A stretch of DNA of 56,123 bases from Aquimonas sp. (GTDB lineage: Bacteria > Pseudomonadota > Gammaproteobacteria > Xanthomonadales > Xanthomonadaceae). The stretch covers positions 1-56,123 of the forward strand of contig JAKOMQ010000023.1 in NCBI GenBank assembly GCA_022241605.1. The letters run 5' to 3'. How positions within the stretch are numbered: position 1 is the first letter of the stretch; every line of letters begins with the position of its first letter. A model generated the notes under the pieces. That model was not told where the DNA came from, did no database searches, and saw nothing but the letters and a program-made list of their open reading frames with translations. The translations under genes and the position numbers were made by a program. Below are positions 7,482 through 16,299 of the stretch, one piece after another.

Positions 7482-8522
7482 CTATCCCGCTCTGGCTCTT
7501 GCAGGGGGCAATACAGCCGCTACCCCAGCCGGGAGCACCAGCTTGAGGATATCGGCAAGCGCGATGACCCCGCGGACCGTGTTGTCGTCCATCACCACGG
7601 CAAGCTGCACGCTGGCCCCACGCATGCGTGCAAGCGCTTCGTAGACCGGCGTCTTGGCCGTAAGCATGAAGGCCGGGCGAGCGTGGTCCCTCGCGAGCTC
7701 GGTCGTCGGCAGTGTCAGCGTGTCCCGCACATGCACCACTGTCGGTGTCCCGCCCTGGGTGCCGAGCATCAGGATACGCATCTGACCCGTTTGCAGCGCT
7801 GTCTTGCGGACATCGCCCACGGTCGCGCTCGGTGTGACATGCACGGGGCTCTCCGTGGCGAGCGCTTCGACCGGCAGTTTTCCAAGGTCGATGAGTGCAG
7901 AGATCTGCTGTTGGATTTGTGGCTCCAGCGTACCCACCTTCGCCGAATGCTCGACCAGTTGACGGATGGTCGCAATGTCCTGACCGCCAACGGCCGCACT
8001 CTCGACAGGCTCGACTCCGCTTGCCCTGACCAGCCGGTTCGCCATGCCGTTGATCCAGACCAGCAGCGGCCGCAGCGGCCAGAGGAAAGCGCGGGACACC
8101 AGCCCGATCGCCAGCGCCGAGGTCTCGGGATGGGCGATCGCCCAGGATTTGGGCGCCATCTCTCCCACCACCAGGTGCAGGAAGGTGACGACGAACAGGG
8201 CGACGGCGAAGGCGCTCGCCCCGGCCACCCATTCGGGCATGCCCAAGGCGAGAAAAACCGGACCGAGCCAGATGTCGAAGGCGGGCTTTGTGACCGCGCC
8301 GAGACCGAAGGTGGACGCGGTGATTCCGAGCTGTGCGGCCGCGAGCATCAAGGTCAGGTCGTTCATGCCGCGCAGCGCCGCCCGCGCCGAGCGGCTGTCG
8401 GCGGCAAGTTCTTCGAGGCGATGACGACGGGCGCCGAGCAGGGCGAACTCGATGATGACGCAGAGGGCGCTCAGCACGATCAGGGCTATGGTCGCCAGCG
8501 CGATGAACAGCGGGTCGTTCAT
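7482..8522 (-). CDS. CNNM/CorC-HlyC family membrane protein with CBS pair
   Basis: This 346-residue protein starts with a DUF21/CNNM transmembrane domain: helix FIALATIALIVLSALCVIIE, an AAAQLGITASTFGLG segment, and VTFLHLVVGEMAPKSWAI around 115-130. A two-CBS region follows (~200-330), ending RGVIALADILKLVL. It lacks the C-terminal CorC_HlyC domain that its upstream partner carries. CNNM proteins are linked to Mg2+/Co2+ efflux or homeostasis. It follows the partner gene with an ATGA overlap, which points to coupled synthesis and probably a heteromeric complex. Confidence 0.87.
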   Translation of the reverse strand: MNDPLFIALATIALIVLSALCVIIEFALLGARRHRLEELAADSRSARAALRGMNDLTLMLAAAQLGITASTFGLGAVTKPAFDIWLGPVFLALGMPEWVAGASAFAVALFVVTFLHLVVGEMAPKSWAIAHPETSALAIGLVSRAFLWPLRPLLVWINGMANRLVRASGVEPVESAAVGGQDIATIRQLVEHSAKVGTLEPQIQQQISALIDLGKLPVEALATESPVHVTPSATVGDVRKTALQTGQMRILMLGTQGGTPTVVHVRDTLTLPTTELARDHARPAFMLTAKTPVYEALARMRGASVQLAVVMDDNTVRGVIALADILKLVLPAGVAAVLPPARARAG

Positions 8523-9892
8523 CGGTCGTCCTCCGCTGACGCCACGACGACCAGGCGCACGCGCACCTCGGAGGGCACATGGCGTTCGATGCGCAGCACG
8601 TCGACCTCGAGTCGCCGCTGAATCAATTTGTCGGCCGCAAGCTCTGCCGGATCGGCGGGGAGCTCGATCATCACCGTCTCGCCCTCTGTGGGCAGACCGC
8701 CCTTTTCGGCGATCAGCAGGCCGGCGATAGTCTCGACATCGCCAAACGGCAGGTCATAGCCAATGGCACGCTCGACCTCGTCGAGATGCACGTCACCGTC
8801 CATCAGCCAGATGCCGTCGGCTTCGGGCATGACGCCGGCACCGGTCTCGACGTCATGCTCATCGGTAATCTCGCCGACGATTTCCATGGCGAGGTCTTCG
8901 ATGGTCAGCACGCCGGCAAAGCCGCCGTATTCGTCGATCACGCAGGCGAGCTGGTTGGTCGTTCGCACCAGCTGATCGAGGGCGGCAGGCAAGGGCATGA
9001 GCGTCGAGACCACCGGTGTGGGTCGCATCAGCGCGAGGACGGGTCCACCCGTTGCCCCCGTGGCCATACGGGCGAGCACATCGGCTAGGTGCACGACCCC
9101 GATAGGCGCGTCGTCATCGTCGACCACCGGATAGCGGCTGTGCGAGCGCGCCATGAGTTCCCGCAGTTCCTCGAGTGTCGCCTCCGGGCCCACCCAGTCG
9201 CATTGCGATCGCGGCACCATCGCGTGCTCGACGGTGCGCTCGGGAAAGTCCACGATCCGATCCAACATGAGCGCCAGTTCGGCCGGCAGGTCGCCGCTCT
9301 CGCGGGACGCCGCGATGATGTGCGGCAGGTCGGCGGCCGAGGCGCTGACGTCGAGGTCGTGGACAGGCTCGATCCGCAGCGCCCGCAGCAGCAGGTTGGC
9401 CGATTTGTCGAACACGGTGATCAGCCAGCCGAACACGGTCATGTAGAGCAGCGTGGACGGGGCGAGCGCGCGCGCCATGGGCCCGGAATTCGCGATGGCC
9501 AGGTTCTTCGGATAAAGCTCTCCGAAGATCATCTGGATGATCGACGCCAGCACGAGGGTTGCGACGGTGCCGGTGGCGACCGCTACCTCGGTGGAAACGC
9601 TGGCTCCCTCCAGCAGCACGCCGAGGGACCGGCCGACCATCGGCTCCGCGACGAAGCCAACCAGCAGGCCGGTGACGGTGATCCCGAGCTGGGCGCCTGA
9701 GAGCATGAAGGAGGTGCGCCGCGTGACGCGAAGTGCGCGCTCGGCCGCAGCGTTGCCTTCCGCTGCCTGTGCCGCGAGTCGCGTGCGGTCCACCGCCATG
9801 TAGGCGAATTCCTGCGCGACGAAGTAGCCGTTCGCGGCAATGATGGCCAGGATGACGACGATGCCCAGCAGCAAAGTAAGCAGGGCTTCCAT
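8519..9892 (-). CDS. CNNM/CorC-HlyC family membrane protein (hemolysin-family)
   Basis: This 457-residue protein has the full three-part layout. The DUF21/CNNM membrane domain covers ~1-190 (with SGAQLGITVTGLLVGF and MIFGELYPKNLAI), the CBS pair ~210-340 (including ACVIDEYGGFAGVLTIEDL), and the CorC_HlyC C-terminal domain ~360-450. It is predicted to sit in the inner membrane and take part in divalent cation (Mg2+/Co2+) efflux, with nucleotide sensing by the CBS pair. Calling it a hemolysin would be misleading. It is the first gene of a coupled pair with the shorter homolog downstream. Confidence 0.9.
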   Translation of the reverse strand: MEALLTLLLGIVVILAIIAANGYFVAQEFAYMAVDRTRLAAQAAEGNAAAERALRVTRRTSFMLSGAQLGITVTGLLVGFVAEPMVGRSLGVLLEGASVSTEVAVATGTVATLVLASIIQMIFGELYPKNLAIANSGPMARALAPSTLLYMTVFGWLITVFDKSANLLLRALRIEPVHDLDVSASAADLPHIIAASRESGDLPAELALMLDRIVDFPERTVEHAMVPRSQCDWVGPEATLEELRELMARSHSRYPVVDDDDAPIGVVHLADVLARMATGATGGPVLALMRPTPVVSTLMPLPAALDQLVRTTNQLACVIDEYGGFAGVLTIEDLAMEIVGEITDEHDVETGAGVMPEADGIWLMDGDVHLDEVERAIGYDLPFGDVETIAGLLIAEKGGLPTEGETVMIELPADPAELAADKLIQRRLEVDVLRIERHVPSEVRVRLVVVASAEDDR

Positions 9893-10379
9893 CAGGGAAC
9901 CGACGGCGGGGACGCGATCGTACTTCGGGCGGACGCGCTGGGACTGGAGGGCACGGTGGCTTTACTGCCTTGTGAGTCAATGGAATCAAAGGCGCGGCAT
10001 CTGGCGCCAGTCGACGTTCGGATGCTTGTTAACATGGGGGCCTAGGATAGCGATTCAAGGCAAGCTCTGCTGGGGGCTCGGCGCCGAAGACTGCGTCGCT
10101 ATTCATCCCGGCGACAGCCCTGATCCCCGTGCGCAGGCGGAAGTCGTCCCCGGGGATGCCTGCGGCCGAGTGGGAGGAGTAGCACCTGCTCCGAGCAAGC
10201 ACCCGCTTGCCGATGCTGCCAAGCAGAGTGCCGCTGACCGTGGCCGCGAGAATTCGGGCCATCTGGTTCACGTGTTCGCACCCCCCCCCCCCCCCCCGAT
10301 CTGCTCGTGGCCATGCCCGAGCGAAAGCCTGGCGCATACAAAAGACCGATTAGGGCATTGGCAAGAAACGGAGTCCGCT
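9893..10379 (+). other. Intergenic region with long C homopolymer
   Basis: This 487-base spacer lies between the start of the CNNM unit and the end of the beta-lactamase-like gene. No gene is recognised. Its striking element is the run of 17 C at 10281-10297. The bases next to 9892 must hold the CNNM promoter. Confidence 0.45.
10281..10297 (+). repeat. 17-base poly-C homopolymer
   Basis: An unbroken run of 17 C follows cgtgttcgca. Runs this long are rare in high-GC genomes outside phase-variable loci, and are also prone to sequencing error. It is ~83 bases beyond the 3' end of the beta-lactamase-like gene and ~390 bases upstream of the CNNM start. Confidence 0.9.
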
Positions 10380-12059
10380 CTACTCCATGCGCGTGTAGAC
10401 AAGCTCCGCACCACCCTGACGCAGGGTGACTGTCTTCGGCTGCCCATCAGCGGGCAGGAACTCCAGGCTGGCGTCCACCACCTTCAGGAAGAAGCGCGTG
10501 GGCGACTCGGCGAACAGTTCGAAGGCGGGTTGGGCGCCGAGCTGTGCGCGTGCCGTTTCGCCTTCCACAAGGATCCGCAGCACCATACCCTCGCGGGCAT
10601 ACTCGCCGGCGACGCGCTCGAGCGCTGCGCGCGGCAGCTGCATTGCCTCGCGCTGTGCGGGTGGGGACTCCTCGCTGCGCAGCACGCGTTCGCCGGGGCC
10701 TTCGCCTTCGGGGTAGAAGCGCATGGCCTCGACCGTGCCATCCCCGCCGCGCTCGAACACGATGCGGGAGAATCCGTCCTCCAGCGCGAAGGTGTCGGTG
10801 TCCACGGGGATCAGCGCGAAGGGCTGGCCGCCGGTACGCTGCGAGGTGAGCCGCCCCTCGCTGATTCGCAGCACGCGGGCGCTGGTCTCGTCGATCCGAT
10901 ACACGCCCTCGAACTCGCGCAGGGCGGATTCCTCCATCTCGATCGGGGTCTTGGGCGGGTAGGGTTTACCGAGAGCGTAGGCGGTCAGGTAGCTGGCGAA
11001 GCGGCCGCTGCCGAGCATGCCGGGGCGGCCGCCATCGGCGTTGAAGAGCACCGCGGTGGTGATCTGCTGCTCGGGCACGTAGAGCAGATAGGTGCTGAAC
11101 CCGAAGATGCCGCCGCCATGCTGCAGCACCGGCTCATCGCGCACGCTGGCAGCCACGATGCCGTAGCCGTACTGCGAGTCCGCCGCGGGGCCTGCGGGGG
11201 TGATCATGGCGCGGTAGCTCTCGGGCGAGAGCAGGCTGCCGCCGTGCAGCGCGCGGTTCCACTTGAGCAGGTCGTCCACGCTGGACAGCAGCGCGCCGGC
11301 TGCGTGTGGCTGGCTCATGCTGAGGTAGCGCATGGGGGCCCATTGCTCGCCGACGCGGCGGTAGCCGGATACCAGGCCGGGGATGACCGCAGTAGCGGCG
11401 TCGTGGCCGCCGCGCGTCTGCACCATGCCCAGGGGCTCAAAGAAGGCCTGGCGCAGGTAGGCGTCCCACCGCATGCCGGTGGCAGCCTCGATCACCGCGC
11501 CGACCAGCACGTAGCCGGAGTTGTTGTAGTGCCAGCCCTCGCCGGGCGCGAAGTCCGGGTCCGCCGACTTGAAGCTGTCGACGAGCTGGACGGTGCTGAG
11601 GTCTTGCATGATGCCGGTGCCGGACATGATCTCGGGCATGTCGGTGTAGCTGCGGATGCCCGAGGTGTGGTTGAGCAGCATGGCCAGGGTGATCGCCTCG
11701 GCATTGGGGTAGTCGGGCAGCCACTTGGACAGCGGATCGTCCAGCGAGAGCCGGCCCTCGTCGACCAGCCTCAGCAGGCCGGCAGCGGCGAACTGCTTGG
11801 TCACCGAGGCCAGTCGGAACACGTGATCAGCCGACAGCGGCAGCTCCAGCTCCAGGCTCGCGCGGCCGCAGGCGCCGCGGAACAGCACTTCGTCGCCGCG
11901 GGCAATCAGCACCGCCATGCCGGGTGCATCGAGCGCGCAGTTCTCGGTGAGCGCCGCCTCAGCGAAGCGAGCCACGTCCGCGCTGGGCGGCGGTGCGGAC
12001 GCAGCAGGCAGGGCGAACACCAGCAGTGGAGCCATCAACAACGCAGTGATAGAACGCAT
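10380..12059 (-). CDS. Serine hydrolase of the beta-lactamase / class C family
   Basis: This 559-residue protein starts with a signal peptide (MRSITALLMAPLLVFALPAA). The penicillin-recognising fold has ASVTK (S85 and K88, the SxxK pair), HYNNSGY (Y178/N180, the YxN motif) and a late HGGG box (~318). A long C-terminal part (~390-559) looks like two lipocalin-like modules, often seen on esterase or peptidase members. It is probably a periplasmic or secreted D-aminopeptidase/esterase rather than a true beta-lactamase. The frame is open 124 codons further upstream, but the signal peptide fixes the start at 12059. Confidence 0.87.
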   Translation of the reverse strand: MRSITALLMAPLLVFALPAASAPPPSADVARFAEAALTENCALDAPGMAVLIARGDEVLFRGACGRASLELELPLSADHVFRLASVTKQFAAAGLLRLVDEGRLSLDDPLSKWLPDYPNAEAITLAMLLNHTSGIRSYTDMPEIMSGTGIMQDLSTVQLVDSFKSADPDFAPGEGWHYNNSGYVLVGAVIEAATGMRWDAYLRQAFFEPLGMVQTRGGHDAATAVIPGLVSGYRRVGEQWAPMRYLSMSQPHAAGALLSSVDDLLKWNRALHGGSLLSPESYRAMITPAGPAADSQYGYGIVAASVRDEPVLQHGGGIFGFSTYLLYVPEQQITTAVLFNADGGRPGMLGSGRFASYLTAYALGKPYPPKTPIEMEESALREFEGVYRIDETSARVLRISEGRLTSQRTGGQPFALIPVDTDTFALEDGFSRIVFERGGDGTVEAMRFYPEGEGPGERVLRSEESPPAQREAMQLPRAALERVAGEYAREGMVLRILVEGETARAQLGAQPAFELFAESPTRFFLKVVDASLEFLPADGQPKTVTLRQGGAELVYTRME

Positions 12060-12305
12060 GAGGCGGATCCGGAAGCGACGGTGAGCGCACTGTACGTGAC
12101 CGTGCCCTTGAATCGCGCGGCTGCGCTCTCGGCGAGTCGGGAGCCTTACTGGTGACGGTTTGCCATCGCATGGCACCCCTCGCTCCGGCCTGCAGGGTGA
12201 CGGACCGTCGGCGTCACGTACATCGCGCTGCACAGTCACCGAGCTCGATGTCTCGTAGGCTCCGACCCCGTTGGGTCGACCCATCCGTCCGGAGGGCAAA
12301 GCGTC

Positions 12306-12623
12306 ATGTCTCGCGCACAGCGCCGTCGAATCGAAAAGCAGCAGGCCAAGGCCGAGCGCAGTGAGGCGCGCCGAGCGGCCGCCGCTGCACGCAGCCGTCG
12401 TGAGCGCGAGCGCCGGGTAGCGTCCTCGCAAATGAGGGTCTTTGGCCCAGTGGGCGGGCTGCTGTGGGATCTCGCGTGGTGGCCGCTGCTCTGGTGGGTT
12501 TGGCCGCTGTCCGCGATCGGTCGGCTTATGGGCATCGACACGTCCGAGCGTGGACCGCCGCGCGAGCGCCCGCAGTGGATGCCGGCCCCCGATCCGCAGG
12601 CGACGGCCAAGCGCGAGCGCTAG
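12306..12623 (+). CDS. Small basic membrane-associated protein, unknown
   Basis: This 105-residue protein has a very basic helical N-half (RRRIEKQQAKAERSEARRA, then RSRRERERR). A tryptophan-rich hydrophobic segment follows (GLLWDLAWWPLLWWVWPLSA, ~50-70) and then a short polar tail. A ggagggc ribosome-like site lies about nine bases before the ATG. No family is recognised. The basic-hydrophobic layout suggests a membrane-anchored peptide, but a spurious frame cannot be ruled out. Confidence 0.5.
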   Translation: MSRAQRRRIEKQQAKAERSEARRAAAAARSRRERERRVASSQMRVFGPVGGLLWDLAWWPLLWWVWPLSAIGRLMGIDTSERGPPRERPQWMPAPDPQATAKRER

Positions 12624-12624
12624 G

Positions 12625-12700
12625 GCATATGGAAAACCATCGACCTCTTGCGGGCAACCCTGGCGGCAGCGCGTAACATTCGTTCTGCGGTCACGTCGTC
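12625..12700 (+). repeat. Dispersed repeat, copy R1 (divergent)
   Basis: Contains atggaaaaccatcgacctc and ctggcggcagcgcgtaac followed by ttctgcggtcac, which align with copy R2 at 15273 (including GTGGCGGCAGCGCG and cctgcggtca). It lies just after the small basic protein gene. No coding role is apparent. Confidence 0.45.
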
Positions 12701-12816
12701 ACTGCGCGTCAGACGCACCGCAGGCCCGCCCACAGCCATCCGGGACAGATCACAGCCGCCGCTTCCAGCTGCACGTCCTGCATGTGCCGAAGCGCGGGGC
12801 GATTGACCAGGAACCC

Positions 12817-14469
12817 TCACCAATCCGTCGGCGCGTAGTCCTTCAGGAACTGCCCCCAGACGTGCTCGCCGGTGTTGAAGCCGTGGATGATCGGGTCGAC
12901 GATGCGGGCGGCGCCGTCGACGATATCCAGCGGCGGGTGGAAGCGTTCCTCCAGCACTTTCTTGGCGGCGATGTCGGCCGGGTCTTCGTCGGTCACCCAG
13001 CCGGTGTCGACGCTGTTCATGTGGATGCCGCTGTTGTGGTAATCGGCGGCCGAGGTGCGCGTCATCATGTTCAGCGCGGCCTTGGCCATATTGGTGTGCG
13101 GGTGCCGGGTGGTCTTGAAGTTGCGGTAGAACTGCCCTTCCATCGCCGACACGTTGACGATGTGCTTGTCGTGGGTGTGTTCGCTGCCGGGCGGCGTGCG
13201 CAGCATCAGCGGCTTCAGGCGCGCGTTGATGATGAAAGGCGCGATGGCGTTGACCAGCTGGGTTTCCAGCAGCTCGACCGAGGGCACTTCGTCCATCAGC
13301 AGGCGCCATGAGTTGCGCCCGCGCAGGTCCACCTGCTGCAGGTCCTGGTCCAGCCGGCCTTCGGGAAACAGGTGCTGCTGGCCCAGCAGTTCGTCGGCCA
13401 GCAGGGGCACCTGCGACAGTTCGGCGGCGCGGGTCAGGCCATCGGCGCCGACGACACTCTGGCTGTGCGTCGCAGGCAGTGTTCCGGAGGATGCCGCCGG
13501 CAGCAGGTCGGCGCCGCGCAGGCCTTCATAGCTGCCGATCAGCTTGCGCACGGCCTCGGGCAAGGCGTGCAGGGCGGCGGTTTCACCGGCCATCATGTGC
13601 GCATAGAACTGCGGCGGGCGGCGTACGGTCTGGCAGGCGTTGTTGATGATGAAGTCCAGCCGCGGGCGCGTGCCCAGCAGCTGGCTGCAGAAGGCTTCTA
13701 CGCTGGGCGTGTGGCGCAGGTCCAGGCCGAAGATCTCCAGGCGATGGCCCCACTCGGCGAAATCCTGTTCTGCGGCATAACGTGCCGCCGAGTCACGCGG
13801 AAAGCGCGTCGTGACGATCAGCTCGGCGCCGGCGCGCAGCAGCTTCAGGCCGGCCTGATAGCCGATCTTGACCCGGCCGCCGGTGAGCAGCGCCACGCGT
13901 CCGCGCAGGTCGGCGGTTTCGCTGCGCTTGAAGTAGTTCAGCTCCGCACAGGGCGGGCACATCTGGTCGTAGAAGTGATGAAGCTGGGTGAACTTCTGCT
14001 TGCAGACGTAGCAGTGGCGGAGCTCTGGCGAATGCTGCGGTCCCGCCGCGGCGGCTTCGCCTTCGCCGTTGCGCGCATCGTGCAGGCCGGCGGCGTGCGG
14101 CGGAAAGTAGTTCGGCGTGCTGAACACCGGCTTGCGTCGCAGCACCCGGATGCCGGTTTGATCCAGCAAGGCATCGGCCTTGCGCAGCTTTTCCTGGTGG
14201 GCTTGCTTGGCCTGCTGCTTGAGCTTCTTGCGACGCGCCTTGGGCTCGGGATCGCTGACCTTGGCGACGACGCGATGCAGGCGCGCGCGGTCTTCGTCGG
14301 GCAGGGCATCAAGCAGGCTGCGGTCGGCGTCGATCTGCTCCAGCAGATCCAGCGCTGCGCGCAGGCGTTCGGGAAGCGAAAGTTCGTCGGCAGCGGGTGG
14401 GGCAATAGTGTTCAAGACAGATCCGGATTCAGCGCCGGACTGTCGGGGCAGGCGCGGCAGGCAATGCAA
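12817..14469 (-). CDS. SDR family oxidoreductase with N-terminal zinc ribbon
   Basis: This protein of ~550 residues is far longer than classic short-chain dehydrogenases (~250). The N-terminal ~150 residues are charged and helical, with PKARRKKLKQQAKQAHQEKL. A zinc-ribbon-like module follows (CYVCKQKF...CPPC, ~152-176). The Rossmann part begins at RGRVALLTGGRVKIGYQAGL (~187), where the usual TGxxxGxG is altered to TGGRVKIG. Later features are IINNA, VNVSAMEGQFYR and a K in HTNMAKAALN. The catalytic Y is not in the canonical YxxxK spacing. NAD(P)-dependent activity is therefore likely but unproven. The start is uncertain: TTG at 14469 or TTG at 14421. Confidence 0.8.
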   Translation of the reverse strand: MHCLPRLPRQSGAESGSVLNTIAPPAADELSLPERLRAALDLLEQIDADRSLLDALPDEDRARLHRVVAKVSDPEPKARRKKLKQQAKQAHQEKLRKADALLDQTGIRVLRRKPVFSTPNYFPPHAAGLHDARNGEGEAAAAGPQHSPELRHCYVCKQKFTQLHHFYDQMCPPCAELNYFKRSETADLRGRVALLTGGRVKIGYQAGLKLLRAGAELIVTTRFPRDSAARYAAEQDFAEWGHRLEIFGLDLRHTPSVEAFCSQLLGTRPRLDFIINNACQTVRRPPQFYAHMMAGETAALHALPEAVRKLIGSYEGLRGADLLPAASSGTLPATHSQSVVGADGLTRAAELSQVPLLADELLGQQHLFPEGRLDQDLQQVDLRGRNSWRLLMDEVPSVELLETQLVNAIAPFIINARLKPLMLRTPPGSEHTHDKHIVNVSAMEGQFYRNFKTTRHPHTNMAKAALNMMTRTSAADYHNSGIHMNSVDTGWVTDEDPADIAAKKVLEERFHPPLDIVDGAARIVDPIIHGFNTGEHVWGQFLKDYAPTDW

Positions 14470-14783
14470 GGAGCGTCAGGATAGCGGTATCAGCCGTGGC
14501 CTCACCGAACTGGAAAGCTGTGCGCGCCGCCGACGCTGGCCGGCGCTGCATTTGCTGCGCGAGTTCTACGGGTAACAGACCATCGATGGGACGCGTCTGT
14601 TGAGGGTATCGGTCTGACGCGGGAGCTGGATCAGGCACCCTTGCGTGGATCAAGAATCCCTCCGCGCGCGCTGGACGCTACTTTCGATCCGGGCCTGCCG
14701 TTTACCTTGCGAGCTGCGCTGTCAGATGACCCGCCGCCGCGCGGCGGGTGAGCCCGGGAGATGCGTTGCTGCTCAGGCTTGAA
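14470..14783 (+). other. Intergenic region, no gene recognised
   Basis: This 314-base spacer lies between the zinc-ribbon SDR gene and the small lysine-rich gene. It has one strong GC palindrome at 14730-14748, and nothing else was recognised. Confidence 0.45.
14730..14748 (-). terminator. GC-rich hairpin downstream of 31-residue gene
   Basis: CCCGCCGC, loop CGC, GCGGCGGG forms a perfect 8-base stem about 35 bases after the stop of the lysine-rich minus-strand gene. No T-run follows on either strand, so it may be an mRNA-stabilising or weak terminator structure rather than a canonical terminator. Confidence 0.35.
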
Positions 14784-14879
14784 TTACTTCTTTTTCGCCT
14801 GCTTGGCCGCGCGCTTTTCCTTCAGCGTCTTGGTCGGTTCCTTCTTGGTGTTCTTCTTTTGGTCCATGCCCTTGCTCAT
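14784..14879 (-). CDS. Tiny lysine-rich protein (31 residues)
   Basis: The minus-strand frame encodes MSKGMDQKKNTKKEPTKTLK followed by EKRAAKQAKKK and ends at TAA. GGAG lies six bases upstream of the ATG. About 40% of residues are Lys, and the ending KQAKKK is strongly basic. I recall similar unnamed ~30-residue proteins from xanthomonads; this is memory, not a search. Nucleic-acid binding is plausible from charge only. A comparable 45-residue protein occurs at 20564-20701. Confidence 0.75.
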   Translation of the reverse strand: MSKGMDQKKNTKKEPTKTLKEKRAAKQAKKK

Positions 14880-15128
14880 GCTCGTCTCCGGTCGTTTGTC
14901 GCTGGGATGTCTCCGGGAGTGGCGACACCGGCCGCAGTGTAGCTCGACGCCGGGGGCCAAAAGCAGCCCTGGCCGGAAGCCGGCGATCGGATTAGAAGCG
15001 GGTCCGAGGACGCCCGCGGTCCGCGCGGAGTCTCCCTCCTGGCGCCGCGCTCAATCTGCAGTCGCTCTCAAGAAGAAGATCTCTCGCCGCGACGCTTGTC
15101 GTGGTCGCCCCGCGTAGGCCGGCTGCAT

Positions 15129-15152
15129 GTGGGAGCGAGCTTGCTCGCGATG
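15129..15152 (+). repeat. REP-type palindrome
   Basis: gtgggagcgagcttgctcgc followed by gatg matches the well-known pseudomonad/xanthomonad REP consensus (GTGGGAGC, then an inverted pair around TT). CGAGC/GCTCG form the stem. REPs are mobilised by RAYT transposases, and three relics of these lie at 0.5-2.6 kb. Confidence 0.75.
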
Positions 15153-15272
15153 CGCAGGGTGGGTGCAGTGCGCAGGCTGCGGTCGCCTGTCAGCAGGCTC
15201 CTGCACTGAGCGCGAGGGCACGATTGCCGGGTTCTTCAGGAAAACCGGGTCCGCCGAGCGCGGCTGAGCGCC

Positions 15273-15365
15273 TGTGAAAGAAACCCTCCGCCTGCTGCGG
15301 CCACTTCTGGACGCCCGTGGCGGCAGCGCGCTACGCGAATCCTGCGGTCATTTGACCCGCCGAAT
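15273..15365 (+). repeat. Dispersed repeat, copy R2 (longest)
   Basis: The copy reads tgaaagaaaccctccgcctg, ctgcggccacttctggacgc, ccgtggcggcagcgcgctac and ends cctgcggtcatttgacc. Its first ~40 bases match the reverse complement of copy R3 (26045-26101) at most positions; its second half matches copy R1 (12625-12700). Confidence 0.6.
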
Positions 15366-15544
15366 TCCCCTGAATTCGCGCACCGCGCTTTGCCACGAAC
15401 GCCCAGTGGCCCCCTCGCGAGGACGCCTCGATTTTTCAAGCCCTCCGAGAGGCTCTCTGGTCGACTGTGCTGAAGGAAGGCCGGCGTCGCGCCGAGTACG
15501 GCTGAAGTTGAGTTCAGGGAACCAGACCCGGACTTCCGATCCGG

Positions 15545-16138
15545 CTATCTCTGATCCAGCTCGTAGTGGATCAGCACTACGCACTGCGAGGCAAACAGCA
15601 TTTTCGGCCCCAATGCGATCGGCTTCGCACCCAAGCGGGTGACGCCAGCAACGCTGTTTTTCGGCATGGGAATGTGATCGGTCAGCAGAAAGCAGGGCTG
15701 GCCTCCGAAAACCTGCTCTCGGATCGGAGTGCCCTTCGGCGACATCAGGTAGAGCTGATGGTCCTCGGCCAGCCTCTGCACGAGTCGCTCGAAGCTGGTG
15801 GTCGAGACGCTGATGCCGGGCTCCACGGCGCGGGTCTCGTCCTTTCCCATGCCAACGGAGGCGTCCAAGGCCTTGGCGATGCGGCCGAGCAGCCTGCATT
15901 CGTCAAACCCGCCCAGATCCTGCAGGGCATTGGACTCGAAGCGGACCGTGCGCGAGTAGTCGCGGGTGCTTTCCAGCACCAGGTGGATCACCACGTCCGG
16001 GCGGTGCGACTGCGCGACGAAGATCGCGTTCATCAGCGTGTGCGCCAGAATCTCGGTGTGCGCCTCCTTGCCGACCGACGCCAGCAGGGTCGAGCTGTCG
16101 GTGGGGGCGGCGCGCGCTCTCAGTACAAAGGTTCGCAT
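15545..16138 (-). CDS. trmY: tRNA (pseudouridine54-N1)-methyltransferase-like protein
   Basis: This 197-residue protein resembles archaeal TrmY along its length. It has MRTFVLRARAA at the start, DVVIHLVLE in the middle, a CFLLTDHI strand near 150-160 and the SPOUT-type knot region LGPKMLFASQCVVLIHYELD at the C-terminus. TrmY uses S-adenosylmethionine to methylate pseudouridine 54 in archaeal tRNA. Bacterial homologs exist but are scattered and their target is less clear. It is transcribed divergently from the Anbu operon, with 161 bases between. The C-terminal Cys in SQCVVLIH is in the position conserved in TrmY. Confidence 0.8.
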   Translation of the reverse strand: MRTFVLRARAAPTDSSTLLASVGKEAHTEILAHTLMNAIFVAQSHRPDVVIHLVLESTRDYSRTVRFESNALQDLGGFDECRLLGRIAKALDASVGMGKDETRAVEPGISVSTTSFERLVQRLAEDHQLYLMSPKGTPIREQVFGGQPCFLLTDHIPMPKNSVAGVTRLGAKPIALGPKMLFASQCVVLIHYELDQR

Positions 16139-16299
16139 GGGGCGTGTGGCAGTCGCTCGGAACCCGCGGAAGACGGGCGCAAGGCTTCATTGTCTGCCCA
16201 ATCGAGGGCAGCGGTCGATGGCCAAACGGTTGCGGAGTGCGGTTTGACATTGTCGGGCGGGCAGGCCACCTTGGGTCATCGTCGATCCACGGAGCACGA

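Larger units (their letters stand above)
14880..15544 (+). other. Intergenic region with REP and dispersed repeat
   Basis: No gene is supported in these 665 bases. It holds a REP palindrome (15129-15152) and copy R2 of a dispersed repeat (15273-15365). The remaining part to 15544 (after the TrmY stop) is open in several frames but without ribosome sites or family resemblance. Confidence 0.5.

Noticed and set aside
9840..12155. 771-codon plus-strand open frame antisense to the beta-lactamase-like gene
   Set aside because: The minus-strand protein has SxxK, YxN and HGG motifs and a signal peptide; the plus frame is a shadow.
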